A stretch of DNA of 41,386 nucleotides, from positions 70,270-111,655 of the forward strand of contig JAQWNG010000044.1 of assembly GCA_029246385.1 (NCBI GenBank), given 5' to 3'. Positions 1-8,244 of the stretch are shown piece after piece. The translations under genes were made by a program, and so were the position numbers. Positions within the stretch are counted from its first letter, which is position 1; the number at the start of each line of letters is the position of its first letter. The stretch is from Halioglobus sp. Lineage in GTDB: Bacteria; Pseudomonadota; Gammaproteobacteria; Pseudomonadales; Halieaceae. The notes below the pieces were generated by a model that had not been told where the DNA came from, did no database searches, and saw only the letters and a list, made by a program, of their open reading frames with translations.

Positions 1-2
1 TG

Positions 3-359
3 GGCGAGGAAAAAATAAAGGATGTCTATGCTGGAGATGTCGTGGTCCCCCCAGAGGGTTACGCTTTTACCGACATTATGCTTAAGCAATTGTTCGCTGA
101 ATTGTGGACAAGGGAAACACTGTCTATGCGCGACAAGCGTATCCTGCTGCTGGGCATTATCGCCGAAAAAGGTGAGTCCATGACGTTCAAAATACAGATC
201 AAAGCCTCGTTGAAGCGTGGCGAGATCAATCCCGAAGAAGCGCGAGAATTTCTTCTCTTCATCGCGCAGTACGCTGGCTATCCCCGCGCAGCCTCAATGC
301 TGGGACCGGTCGAACAGGCCATTGCGGAATTTGAGAAAGAAACTGCGGACGCCGTCTGA
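3..359 (+). CDS. Carboxymuconolactone decarboxylase-like protein, 5' end cut off by the window
   Basis: The reading frame is open from base 3 to the TGA at 357-359, so the visible 118 residues are the C-terminal part of a gene that starts outside the window. A GTG at 42 is inside the conserved region and is not the start. The stretch with VVPPEGYAFTDIML, a tryptophan-threonine-arginine segment and then RDKRILLLGIIA resembles alpha-helical carboxymuconolactone decarboxylase (CMD) proteins of the gamma-carboxymuconolactone decarboxylase/AhpD superfamily. Many members of this group have unknown substrates, and I see no active-site evidence that fixes the reaction. A crotonase-family gene follows 131 bases downstream on the same strand, so a shared degradative pathway is possible but unproven. 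Confidence 0.75.
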   Translation, partial: GEEKIKDVYAGDVVVPPEGYAFTDIMLKQLFAELWTRETLSMRDKRILLLGIIAEKGESMTFKIQIKASLKRGEINPEEAREFLLFIAQYAGYPRAASMLGPVEQAIAEFEKETADAV

Positions 360-490
360 ACCATTCGCTCGGCAACATTACTTGGCGTCACCTCTGACCT
401 GCGGTTGCCATTCACTGCGCGCGACTCCAAAATAGTCAGCCTGGCATCTGCATTAGGCGCTGCCGCCACTCGACAGAGGAACGAATCATC

Positions 491-1333
491 ATGAAACCGC
501 AAGATTTTCGAGATATAAGCTACACGAAAGAGGATTCCGGCATCGTTACGCTGATGCTGAACACCCCCGGACGAAAAAACGCGCTCAGCGCGGTAACGTT
601 TCTAGAACTTTTCTACGCTGTTGACCACTTTGAATCGGATGACTCCGCGCATGCCATGATATTGACGGGAGCTAAGGATCCAAGCTCCAACGATGTAAAG
701 AAAGAGGCCTTCAGCAGTGGCGGTTATTTTAATCCAGATGCATTTGAGGGTTTGGAACCAGAGGTATTAGCAGATATTGATATGTCAGATGTCGCGCAGA
801 AACGGACTACTCTTAAGTTCTATCGCTGCGACAAACCGATCATTGCCGCGATCAACGGGCTCGCCATCGGGGGCGCATTTACGCTTTGTCTGGCAGCCGC
901 AGATCAAATTTATATGTCGGAGCACGCATGGATACAACTACCTTTCGCCAAACTTGGGATAGCGGCGGAACTTGCTTCCACCTTTTTGTTACCACGTTTA
1001 CTTGGATTTCAAAAAGCCAAGGAAATGCTTTTTTTTCCACAACGTATAAGCGCCGAAGAAGCCGTTGAACTTGGACTTGCCAACAAGGTCGTACCTCATG
1101 AAGAGCTTCTTAGCTATACCAGAGCGCAAGCACTGCAACTGATTCCCCCTTTAGGCCCTGCGATGTCCATTCGTGAGATGAAGCGATGCATGCACCAGCC
1201 CCATATTGATGCGCTAGAACAGGCCCTCAACATGGAGAACGAGGCATTGGCAAAGCTCATGGGTAGCAAAGATTTTGCTGAGGGTATGATGGCACGAATT
1301 GAGCGAAGACCGCCGGTATTTAAGGGTCAATAA
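491..1333 (+). CDS. Enoyl-CoA hydratase/isomerase (crotonase) family protein
   Basis: A 280-residue protein of usual crotonase length. The ATG at 491 is preceded by GAGGAA at a good distance. The crotonase oxyanion-hole region is visible around residues 117-130 (KPIIAAINGLAIGGAF). It is followed by a PFAKLGIAAELASTFLLPRLLG segment whose glutamate sits where isomerases and hydratases carry a catalytic acid. The family acts on acyl-CoA esters (hydration, isomerisation and others), and the exact substrate cannot be read from sequence. It does not look like a typical methylglutaconyl-CoA hydratase (LiuC). However, the liu operon 3.6 kb downstream lacks that enzyme, so a substitute role is conceivable. 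Bases 360-490 upstream hold nothing else I can support. Confidence 0.88.
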   Translation: MKPQDFRDISYTKEDSGIVTLMLNTPGRKNALSAVTFLELFYAVDHFESDDSAHAMILTGAKDPSSNDVKKEAFSSGGYFNPDAFEGLEPEVLADIDMSDVAQKRTTLKFYRCDKPIIAAINGLAIGGAFTLCLAAADQIYMSEHAWIQLPFAKLGIAAELASTFLLPRLLGFQKAKEMLFFPQRISAEEAVELGLANKVVPHEELLSYTRAQALQLIPPLGPAMSIREMKRCMHQPHIDALEQALNMENEALAKLMGSKDFAEGMMARIERRPPVFKGQ

Positions 1334-1430
1334 TTCCAAGTCACCCGCCCAGCTTATTGATTCAATCTGCGTCATTGTTTTCAACCTTCTCTCAACAGCG
1401 GTATTTGCCAGAGACTCTATAGGCTCCTCG

Positions 1431-2855
1431 ATGTATCGATTTCTTTTTTCAGACAACCGTTTTTTTACCGTGCGCCAGATGATCTGCGTATGTGCATGCC
1501 TCTCCATGTCATCGGCGTTAGCGCAGGCGGATGAGGCCCAGATGGGCACAGTTCAGGTTGACGAGATGCAGATTGATGCGCCGCAGGCTCTTCCCACTGA
1601 AGAGGTCAGCGTTGAGCCAGTGCTGCCTGAGCCAATAGCCGAAGTTAAGCCAGAGCTCACGGGAACTGAGCACGTTGCGACTGATGCCACTCTTATCAAG
1701 GAAGAATTCGATGTTACTCGCACAGAGCCGCTCGAGTCATCACCACAGCCCGAAAATGACATACTGGATATTCTAGGGACTAAAATCGCTTTGGGTCAGA
1801 CACAACGACTGCTCTGGGTGGGCGGAGAAACCTCTTACGGTAGTAAATTAGAAACCCCTGTAAATGTCATACGCGGGAAACATTCCGGTCCTACCCTATG
1901 CCTTACGGCCGCTATTCATGGCGACGAATTAAACGGCATTGAAATCGTGAGACGAGTAGTCAGCAAGCTGTCTGTGAAACAATTACACGGTACCGTCATT
2001 GGTGTCCCCATTGTCAATTTACTGGGCTTCACTAATGGCACGCGCTATTTACCAGACCGACGCGATCTTAATCGACACTTTCCAGGCAACCCTAAAGGCA
2101 GCTCCGCATCGCGCATTGCGTATTCTTTTTTTCAGGATATCGTGCGTCATTGCGACCTATTAATAGATTTACATACCGGCTCATTGGCTCGCACCAACAT
2201 TGCACAGGTCAGGGCAAACCTACAAGTTCCCGAGGTACTGGAGTTCACAAATAAGTTTGGCTCGACGGCGGTGTTACACAGCAGAAAGCTCCGAGGCAAT
2301 TTACGCAGTGCCGCGGTCAACTACGGTATACCTGCCGTTGCTCTCGAATTGGGTGAACCCGGAAGCCTGCAGGAACGACACATCAAAGAGGGCGTAAAAA
2401 TTATTAATGCTGTATTAAGCGGCGTGAACATGACCCGACCATTCTGGGCGACCAGCGGGCTGCAACCGGTATTTTATAGCTCACGCTGGGTTAGGGTTAA
2501 TTACGGAGGACTGCTAATTTCCAATGTTGATATCGGTGAGCGTATTTGGGAGGGCACCATTTTGGGGGCGATCGTCAACCCTATAACCGATGAGACTTTT
2601 GAAATCCTTTCACCCTACTCAGGTAGGGTTCTAGGGATGGCACTCAATCAGTTTATGTTGCCAGGGTATGCTGCTTTTAATATTGGCATCGCTGCCGACA
2701 AAGATAGCGCAGCAATCGAGGCACAAAATTTTGCGTGTATTGATACTGACGACCAGGTTGACAATGAGTTGAGCTGCTCACTCGACGACGAGGAACAGGC
2801 TGAACGCCAGGGCATTGAGGCTGGAGAACAAGAAGAAGAGGAAGATGAGTCATAG
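1431..2855 (+). CDS. Secreted aspartoacylase/succinylglutamate desuccinylase-family zinc hydrolase
   Basis: About 474 residues from the ATG at 1431; a second ATG at 1479 is an alternative. The frame is open back to 1299, but that part overlaps the crotonase gene and is unlikely to be translated. The first ~35 residues look like a signal peptide (arginine, then a hydrophobic stretch ending SSALAQA), so the protein is probably periplasmic or exported. An acidic, proline-rich low-complexity linker of about 70 residues follows. Zinc ligands fit H163, E166 (HGDELNG) and H248 (DLHTGS). Glutamate 306 in ALELGEPG fits the general acid/base of the AstE/AspA branch of the M14-like deacylases, as does the RYLPDRRDLNRHFPG motif. 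The C-terminus is an acidic tail. The substrate is unknown. Confidence 0.85.
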   Translation: MYRFLFSDNRFFTVRQMICVCACLSMSSALAQADEAQMGTVQVDEMQIDAPQALPTEEVSVEPVLPEPIAEVKPELTGTEHVATDATLIKEEFDVTRTEPLESSPQPENDILDILGTKIALGQTQRLLWVGGETSYGSKLETPVNVIRGKHSGPTLCLTAAIHGDELNGIEIVRRVVSKLSVKQLHGTVIGVPIVNLLGFTNGTRYLPDRRDLNRHFPGNPKGSSASRIAYSFFQDIVRHCDLLIDLHTGSLARTNIAQVRANLQVPEVLEFTNKFGSTAVLHSRKLRGNLRSAAVNYGIPAVALELGEPGSLQERHIKEGVKIINAVLSGVNMTRPFWATSGLQPVFYSSRWVRVNYGGLLISNVDIGERIWEGTILGAIVNPITDETFEILSPYSGRVLGMALNQFMLPGYAAFNIGIAADKDSAAIEAQNFACIDTDDQVDNELSCSLDDEEQAERQGIEAGEQEEEEDES

Positions 2856-2888
2856 TAAACCAATTGAACTCGAAATATTGAGGTGCTG

Positions 2889-2922
2889 GAACTTCGCGAG
2901 AAAAGGGTTTTCTCGAAAGTTC
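2889..2922. terminator. Strong hairpin between convergent genes, possible terminator
   Basis: GAACTT (2889-2894) pairs with AAGTTC (2917-2922), and CGAGAAAA (2897-2904) pairs with TTTTCTCG (2908-2915) around a GGG loop. Only a small internal loop (CG against A) interrupts the stem. It lies in the 175-base gap between the aspartoacylase-like gene and coaX, which converge. No T-run follows on either strand, so this is not a textbook intrinsic terminator; it may act as a transcript-end stabiliser. The rest of 2856-3030 shows no gene. Confidence 0.45.
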
Positions 2923-3030
2923 ACGGGGCATTAATGGCTGTCGATATTAAGTGGTTTTCAGTTACCCCCTAACGTGTCCCGCACCCGATCATCAGGTAAG
3001 TCATCAAATCATCACACTGCCAATGGCACA

Positions 3031-3771
3031 TCATCGCAGCCCCGCCATTATTTCCAGACCCTCAAATACGAGGTCGGGCACCATCTCACCGCCGCGATCC
3101 ACTAACTGCATCAGGGCCTCACCCGCGCCTCCGCAGAACAGCAGCGCGATCGGCTCACTACCCGCCTGATTCAACGCCAGCGAAACCGCACCCGCCTGCG
3201 CCAGCGCGATGCCATGGCGCACTGCCTGCGCTGTTGATGTGCCGGGCGTGAGTGCATGGCCAATATCTTCATTAAACCGAACACGATCAGTATCCAACAA
3301 CAGGGCGCGCTCCATCAAAGCCACGCCTGGGATGATATAACCACCCTCATGACGCCCCGTCGCACCAACAATATCGACAGTGAGAGCAGAGCCTGCATCG
3401 ATGACGCACACTTTGCTTTTCGTCCGCTCTCGGCCACCCACCATTGCTAGCCAACGATCAACACCCATGCGGCTAGGGTCGCTATAACTATTGACCAGGC
3501 TGCCCGTACAGACCTGCGAACGCGCAAACCACGGTGTAACACCCCACTGACTCTCGAGCAAACGTGACAGGCGTATTTCCGACGCGGGGGCTATCACGCT
3601 CGAAATCCAAATATGATCCAGCGATTCGCTGCAACCAAGCAATCGCTGCTGCGAGCTTTCGTCATTAGGCCGATAATCGCCACGGTCACTGACCTCATTG
3701 CCGTTGACGAGGCGCCACTTGGCGCTGGTGTTGCCAACATCAAGCTGTAAGCAGAGACCTGAGACGCCCAT
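3031..3771 (-). CDS. coaX: Type III pantothenate kinase
   Basis: Phosphorylates pantothenate with ATP in the first step of coenzyme A synthesis. The 246-residue length fits the CoaX type. The N-terminal nucleotide-binding motif LDVGNTSAKWRL (residues ~9-20), the SRMGVDRWLAMVG stretch, the VIDAGSALTVD motif and GGYIIPG match the ASKHA-fold CoaX family. The start ATG at 3769-3771 shares one base with the birA stop codon (TGATG on the minus strand), so the two genes are almost certainly translationally coupled. The birA-coaX pair is a common arrangement in proteobacteria. Confidence 0.95.
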   Translation of the reverse strand: MGVSGLCLQLDVGNTSAKWRLVNGNEVSDRGDYRPNDESSQQRLLGCSESLDHIWISSVIAPASEIRLSRLLESQWGVTPWFARSQVCTGSLVNSYSDPSRMGVDRWLAMVGGRERTKSKVCVIDAGSALTVDIVGATGRHEGGYIIPGVALMERALLLDTDRVRFNEDIGHALTPGTSTAQAVRHGIALAQAGAVSLALNQAGSEPIALLFCGGAGEALMQLVDRGGEMVPDLVFEGLEIMAGLR

Positions 3772-4745
3772 CAGATAGCCCTCACAGAGATTTCACCACC
3801 GTAGACTGATTGCACGCCTGTCGCTGTCTCCAACTGCAGCGCACCTCGCGCATTCACGCCACGGGCGATCCCGCTCAAAGGCGCATCACCGGCATGCAGC
3901 ATAACAGGTGTATCTGCAAGGGCATCTAAAGATTGCCACTCATCACGCCAGCGGGCAAATCCCTGCTGCTCAAAATCGGCGACCAGCGGGAGTAGCTCGT
4001 TGAGTAGCGCAGCCAAAATTCCACTGCGTCCCCGATGTTGATTGCCCGTGATTGTTCTTATGTCCGTCCAGGCCTGATCAATGTTGCCCGCGGCGGCTTT
4101 GGGCATGGCCACATTCAGGCCTACACCAATGACCACCCAACCATTTCCCGCAGCATCACCGTTCATTTCCAGCAATATACCCCCGAGTTTGGCGCTGTCA
4201 TGCAGTACATCATTAGGCCATTTGAGCTTCACATTAGGCACATCACAAGTATGCAGTGCGCGCGCGACAGCAACGCCTACGGCCAAACTCAAGCCTTCCA
4301 GGGCAGCGGCGCCCTGAGTAAACTTCCACAGCAGCGACACATAAAGATTACTCGCGTACGGGCTGACCCACGGACGACCACGGCGGCCACGACCGGCGGA
4401 CTGCTGCTCGGCGGTGCACACTAGGCCCGTCGAACAGCCCTGAGCAGCCAAACGCATCACGCGGGCATTGGTTGAGTCGACGGTGTCAAGAATCTCCAGC
4501 CGAGTCATCAGTGCATTGGCTCGGCCATCAAGTGCAAGCGTCACTCGAGTAGCATCAAGCAGGTCAATGCCGCCGCGGACGCGATAGCCTTTGCCCCTCA
4601 CAGACTCAATGGCGAGCACCGAGTCAGCCACTAAGCGGTTGACCTGCTTCCATACAGCAGTTCGACTCACTCCCATGGCAGCCGCAAGATCTTGCCCTGA
4701 GTGAAACTCACCATCTGCAAGCAGCAGCAATAATGGTCCTGACAT
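3771..4745 (-). CDS. birA: Bifunctional biotin-[acetyl-CoA-carboxylase] ligase / biotin operon repressor
   Basis: Attaches biotin to carboxylase subunits and, with its N-terminal winged helix, can repress biotin genes. The start at 4745 (MSGPLLLLLADGEFHSG) gives 324 residues, close to the E. coli protein. The frame is open further upstream to 4961, but that part has no family resemblance and would overlap liuR. The DNA-binding segment with MGVSRTAVWKQV lies at about residues 22-33. The ligase motifs GRGRRGRPWVSP and KLKWPNDVLHD follow. A biotin-dependent carboxylase, LiuD, lies close by and would be one substrate. The liuR gene is divergent across a ~220-base gap. Confidence 0.96.
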   Translation of the reverse strand: MSGPLLLLLADGEFHSGQDLAAAMGVSRTAVWKQVNRLVADSVLAIESVRGKGYRVRGGIDLLDATRVTLALDGRANALMTRLEILDTVDSTNARVMRLAAQGCSTGLVCTAEQQSAGRGRRGRPWVSPYASNLYVSLLWKFTQGAAALEGLSLAVGVAVARALHTCDVPNVKLKWPNDVLHDSAKLGGILLEMNGDAAGNGWVVIGVGLNVAMPKAAAGNIDQAWTDIRTITGNQHRGRSGILAALLNELLPLVADFEQQGFARWRDEWQSLDALADTPVMLHAGDAPLSGIARGVNARGALQLETATGVQSVYGGEISVRAI

Positions 4746-4899
4746 GTATGACGGTACTCTTGGGAGACTAGGCTGACGATGATAGCAAATAATGCCGATG
4801 GATCGAGTAACGTAGCACTGCCGACGCCCCGCAATCGTCAGACTAGCGCTTGCGGGGTGGTCTGGCGGAAATCCTATCACCACTCGGATCCCAACAAAA

Positions 4900-4921
4900 T
4901 TGACGTTTACGTTAACGTAAC
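4900..4921 (+). promoter_or_regulatory. Probable LiuR operator overlapping a -35 element
   Basis: Bases 4903-4918 (ACGTTTACGTTAACGT) match their own reverse complement at 14 of 16 positions. The sequence resembles the palindromic TTTACGTTAACG-type motif I recall for LiuR of gammaproteobacteria. A TTGACG that could act as a -35 element begins at 4900; no convincing -10 follows at the ideal spacing. It lies about 50 bases before the liuR start, so autoregulation of the whole liuRABDE unit is the likely function. Repression relieved by an acyl-CoA of the pathway is an inference from the family. Confidence 0.65.
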
Positions 4922-4968
4922 TCTTTGTTAAGCTGCTGCACCCACTGGTAATGCGCGACACAGAGCCG

Positions 4969-5376
4969 ATGACTAGCCAAACCTACACCATCTCAGATCT
5001 GGCCAGCGAGTTTGAGGTCACCACCCGCACCATCCGTTTTTACGAGGAAAAAGGGCTGGTACATCCTATACGGGAGGGGCAGAAGCGCATCTACAGCGCA
5101 GCGGACCGGGTGCGCATAAAGCTAATCCTGCGCGGGAAACGTATTGGTATGACACTGCAGGAAAGCGTCGACGTGATTGATCTGTACGATCCACAGCGCA
5201 ATAACACGCAACAACTACTCTCACTTATCAGTACGATCTCAGAGCGCCGAGCGCGATTTATTCAGCAAAAAGACGATATCGATGACATGCTGACAGGACT
5301 CAATGACGTACTGGCGTTGTGCGAGACAGCACTCGGAAAACGCCAGAGTACAAATGCAGTACCCCAAAAAAACTAA
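4969..5376 (+). CDS. liuR: MerR-family regulator of leucine/isovalerate degradation
   Basis: A 135-residue MerR-type protein. The start at 4969 ([12 protein letters not shown]) aligns with usual LiuR starts; an in-frame ATG at 4951 would add six residues. The N-terminal winged helix-turn-helix contains [14 protein letters not shown], followed by [15 protein letters not shown] and a predicted coiled-coil dimerisation helix (residues ~75-115). It lacks the cysteines of metal-sensing MerR proteins. It is the first gene of the liu cluster and has an ACGTTTACGTTAACGT palindrome immediately upstream. It therefore very probably controls liuA, liuB, liuD and liuE; liuA starts 13 bases after its stop. 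Confidence 0.9.
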   Translation: MTSQTYTISDLASEFEVTTRTIRFYEEKGLVHPIREGQKRIYSAADRVRIKLILRGKRIGMTLQESVDVIDLYDPQRNNTQQLLSLISTISERRARFIQQKDDIDDMLTGLNDVLALCETALGKRQSTNAVPQKN

Positions 5377-5389
5377 TAGGACATTCTTT

Positions 5390-6559
5390 ATGACCTGCAC
5401 CCACCCTACCCTCAATTTTGGCCTTGGAGAAGACATAGATATGCTGCGAGATGCGGTGTATCAAATGTGCCAAAAAGAAATCGCGCCGCGCGCAGCGCAG
5501 ATAGACCGCAGTAATGCGTTCCCGATGGATCTATGGCAGACGCTAGGCGATATGGGCCTGCTGGGCATTACCATAGAAGATCGCTACGGCGGCAGCAGTA
5601 TGGGCCATCTCGCCCACTCCGTAGTAATGGAGGAGGTTAGTCGCGCCTCCGCCTCTGTCGGGCTGTCCTACGGTGCCATGTCTAATCTCTGCCTCAACCA
5701 GTTGGGCAAGAACGGCAATGAGGAGCAAAAACAAAGATATCTTCCAAAGTTGTGTTCAGGGCAACACATAGGAGCACTGGCCATGTCAGAAGCCAACGCC
5801 GGCTCTGACGTGGTGAGCATGAAATTAAATGCCCGCAAACAGGGTGATCGTTACATCCTTAACGGTACCAAAATGTGGATCACCAACGGACCCGATGCCC
5901 ATGTCTACATTATTTATGCCGCAACTGATCCTGCAGCCGGGTCCAGAGGTATTACTGCGTTCATCGTCGAGCGCGATGCACCGGGGTTCTCCCGCTCGCC
6001 CAAACTTGACAAGCTCGGTATGCGCGGTTCGAACACCTGTGAGCTAGTTTTTCAGGATTGTGAGGTGCCGGTCGAAAACAGGCTGCATGGCGAAGGGGAC
6101 GGTGTAGCAATTCTCATGTCGGGGCTAGACTATGAACGTGTCGTGCTGTCGGGAGGGCCGGTAGGAATCATGCAAGCGTGCCTGGACGAGGTTCTACCTT
6201 ATCTGCATCAGCGCAAACAATTTGGCCAAAGCATTGGAGAGTTCCAGCTGATGCAGGGCAAGCTGGCAGATATGTACACTAGTCTAAATGCCTGCCGCGC
6301 CTATTTGTATGCCGTAGCGAGCGCCTGCGACCGCGGCGAGGAAACACGCCAAGACTGTGCTGGAGTGATTCTGTATACGGCGGAGAAAGCCACTCAAATG
6401 GCGCTGCAGGCAATACAGGCGCTGGGGGGGTTCGGTTATACCAATGACGCCAACGTTGGACGCCTGCTGCGCGACGCCAAACTGTATGAAATCGGCGCTG
6501 GCACGTCAGAAATACGGCGCATGCTCATCGGCCGCGAACTGTTTAAAGCCACGGCTTAG
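5390..6559 (+). CDS. liuA: Isovaleryl-CoA dehydrogenase
   Basis: FAD enzyme oxidising isovaleryl-CoA to 3-methylcrotonyl-CoA in leucine breakdown, with electrons passed to ETF. The start at 5390 gives 389 residues, standard for the family; the longer open frame to 5303 overlaps liuR. The catalytic glutamate at about residue 249 sits in [13 protein letters not shown], the position characteristic of isovaleryl-CoA dehydrogenases rather than of short-chain enzymes, where it lies near the C-terminus. Other family marks are [46 protein letters not shown] and the C-terminal [14 protein letters not shown]. Confidence 0.96.
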   Translation: MTCTHPTLNFGLGEDIDMLRDAVYQMCQKEIAPRAAQIDRSNAFPMDLWQTLGDMGLLGITIEDRYGGSSMGHLAHSVVMEEVSRASASVGLSYGAMSNLCLNQLGKNGNEEQKQRYLPKLCSGQHIGALAMSEANAGSDVVSMKLNARKQGDRYILNGTKMWITNGPDAHVYIIYAATDPAAGSRGITAFIVERDAPGFSRSPKLDKLGMRGSNTCELVFQDCEVPVENRLHGEGDGVAILMSGLDYERVVLSGGPVGIMQACLDEVLPYLHQRKQFGQSIGEFQLMQGKLADMYTSLNACRAYLYAVASACDRGEETRQDCAGVILYTAEKATQMALQAIQALGGFGYTNDANVGRLLRDAKLYEIGAGTSEIRRMLIGRELFKATA

Positions 6560-6569
6560 GAGCACACAT

Positions 6570-8177
6570 ATGACACTGCTCGATTCACGCATTAACACTC
6601 GAGACGAAAGCTTTGGAAAAAACCGGGAACACCTAAAAGCGCAGGTTGATGACCTGCGGCGGCGGGTTAACATCATTCATCAAGGAGGTGGCAGCAAGGC
6701 CCAAGAACGTCACACCTCGCGCGGCAAGTTACTCCCACGAGAACGTCTCAACGCACTACTAGACCCTGGCTCGCCCTTTCTAGAGCTGTCTGAGTTGGCC
6801 GCCTATAACGTCTATACGGACGATGTGCCTGGCGCTGGAATCATTACCGGTATTGGCCGCGTATCGGGGCTGGAGTGCATGATTTTTATAAACGACGCCA
6901 CAGTGAAGGGTGGCACCTACTATCCGCTCACGGTAAAAAAACAGGGTCGAGCGCAAACCATTGCCGAGGAAAATCACCTCCCCTGCCTCTACCTCGTGGA
7001 TTCTGGTGGAGCCTTTTTACCGCTACAAGACGCTGTCTTTCCGGATCGCGAGCACTTCGGGCACGCGTTCTACAATCAGGCACGTATGTCGTCAAAGGGG
7101 ATTCCGCAGATCGCTGCGGTGATGGGTTCTTGCACCGCTGGTGGTGCCTATTTACCCGCCATGGCAGATGAATCCATTATTGTTAAAGATCAAGGGACTA
7201 TTTTTTTAGGTGGACCTCCGCTAGTAAAAGCCGCGACGGGTGAAATTGTTTCGGCGCAAGAGTTGGGCGGAGCAGACGTGCACTGCCGCACCTCTGGGGT
7301 CACCGACCACTATGCGAATAATGATCATCACGCCCTGGAGCTGCTGCGTCGCGCTGTCAGTCGCTTAAATCGGATCAAACACGTCACCCTAGATGTGCAG
7401 CCGAGCGTTGAACCGCTCTACCCCGTAACAGATATATATGGCGTGATTCCCACTGACACCAAACAGCCTTACGATGTTCGCGACGTCATTGCCCGCATAG
7501 TCGATGGCTCAGATTTTGATGAGTTCAAAGCGTTGTTCGGGGAGACCCTGGTCTGTGGCTTCGCGCGTATTCATGGCTACCCGGTGGGTATTGTCGCTAA
7601 TAACGGCATACTGTTCAGCGAGTCGGCGGTCAAAGGCGCTCACTTCGTCACATTGTGCGCACAGCGAAAAATACCCTTGGTATTTCTGCAGAACATTACG
7701 GGTTTCATGGTGGGGAAGCAATATGAGGCAGGGGGCATCGCCCGTCATGGTGCAAAAATGGTGCACGCCGTAGCTTGCGCGAGGGTACCCAAGTTTACGG
7801 TAATGATAGGCGGTTCATTCGGCGCGGGTAACTACGCTATGTGTGGACGCGCCTATGAGCCTCGCTTCCTTTTTATGTGGCCTAACGCTCGAATTTCAGT
7901 CATGGGGGGTGAGCAGGCCGCTGGCGTTCTAGCCACAGTCAAACAAGATCAGATGGCACGCGACGACGAACACATGAGTGCCAAAGAGGAAGCTGACTTC
8001 AAGCAGCCTATCATCGATTTGTATGAAGAGCAGGGTCACCCCTACTACGCATCAGCACGATTGTGGGATGACGGCGTGATCGATCCGGCAGACACCCGAA
8101 CAGTTTTGGGTTTATGTATTTCAGCATCACTGAACGCACCAATTGAGGAGACGTCTTTTGGCGTTTTCAGAATGTGA
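6570..8177 (+). CDS. liuB: 3-methylcrotonyl-CoA carboxylase, carboxyltransferase (beta) subunit
   Basis: Transfers the carboxyl group from biotin on LiuD to 3-methylcrotonyl-CoA, forming 3-methylglutaconyl-CoA. The start at 6570 follows AGGAG (6558-6562) and gives 535 residues, the usual size; the open frame extending to 6444 overlaps liuA and is rejected. Conserved acyl-CoA carboxyltransferase segments include [20 protein letters not shown] near residue 55, the [16 protein letters not shown] stretch, [20 protein letters not shown], and [20 protein letters not shown] near residue 415. These together are typical of MCC beta rather than propionyl-CoA carboxylase. It is paired with liuD downstream. 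Confidence 0.96.
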   Translation: MTLLDSRINTRDESFGKNREHLKAQVDDLRRRVNIIHQGGGSKAQERHTSRGKLLPRERLNALLDPGSPFLELSELAAYNVYTDDVPGAGIITGIGRVSGLECMIFINDATVKGGTYYPLTVKKQGRAQTIAEENHLPCLYLVDSGGAFLPLQDAVFPDREHFGHAFYNQARMSSKGIPQIAAVMGSCTAGGAYLPAMADESIIVKDQGTIFLGGPPLVKAATGEIVSAQELGGADVHCRTSGVTDHYANNDHHALELLRRAVSRLNRIKHVTLDVQPSVEPLYPVTDIYGVIPTDTKQPYDVRDVIARIVDGSDFDEFKALFGETLVCGFARIHGYPVGIVANNGILFSESAVKGAHFVTLCAQRKIPLVFLQNITGFMVGKQYEAGGIARHGAKMVHAVACARVPKFTVMIGGSFGAGNYAMCGRAYEPRFLFMWPNARISVMGGEQAAGVLATVKQDQMARDDEHMSAKEEADFKQPIIDLYEEQGHPYYASARLWDDGVIDPADTRTVLGLCISASLNAPIEETSFGVFRM

Positions 8178-8178
8178 C

Positions 8179-8224
8179 GTGCTTAATGGATGGTTGTCTT
8201 TCGTCTCTAGGCTTTGTGCTTAAT
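8179..8224 (+). repeat. Short direct repeat in the liuB-liuD gap
   Basis: GTGCTTAAT occurs at 8179-8187 and again at 8216-8224, each followed by a similar short context (GGATG and AGAATG). The repeat lies in the 67-base non-coding gap where liuC is usually found. It may be chance, a regulatory direct repeat, or a trace of rearrangement. Confidence 0.4.
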
Positions 8225-8244
8225 AGAATGTGGGGTTAGGGCCT

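Noticed and set aside
1299-1430. Upstream extension of the aspartoacylase-like gene
   Set aside because: It overlaps the crotonase gene and would bury the signal peptide; the ATG at 1431 is the better start.
4746-4961. Longer N-terminus for BirA
   Set aside because: The extra residues are unlike the family, and the segment contains the liu promoter/operator and the start of liuR.
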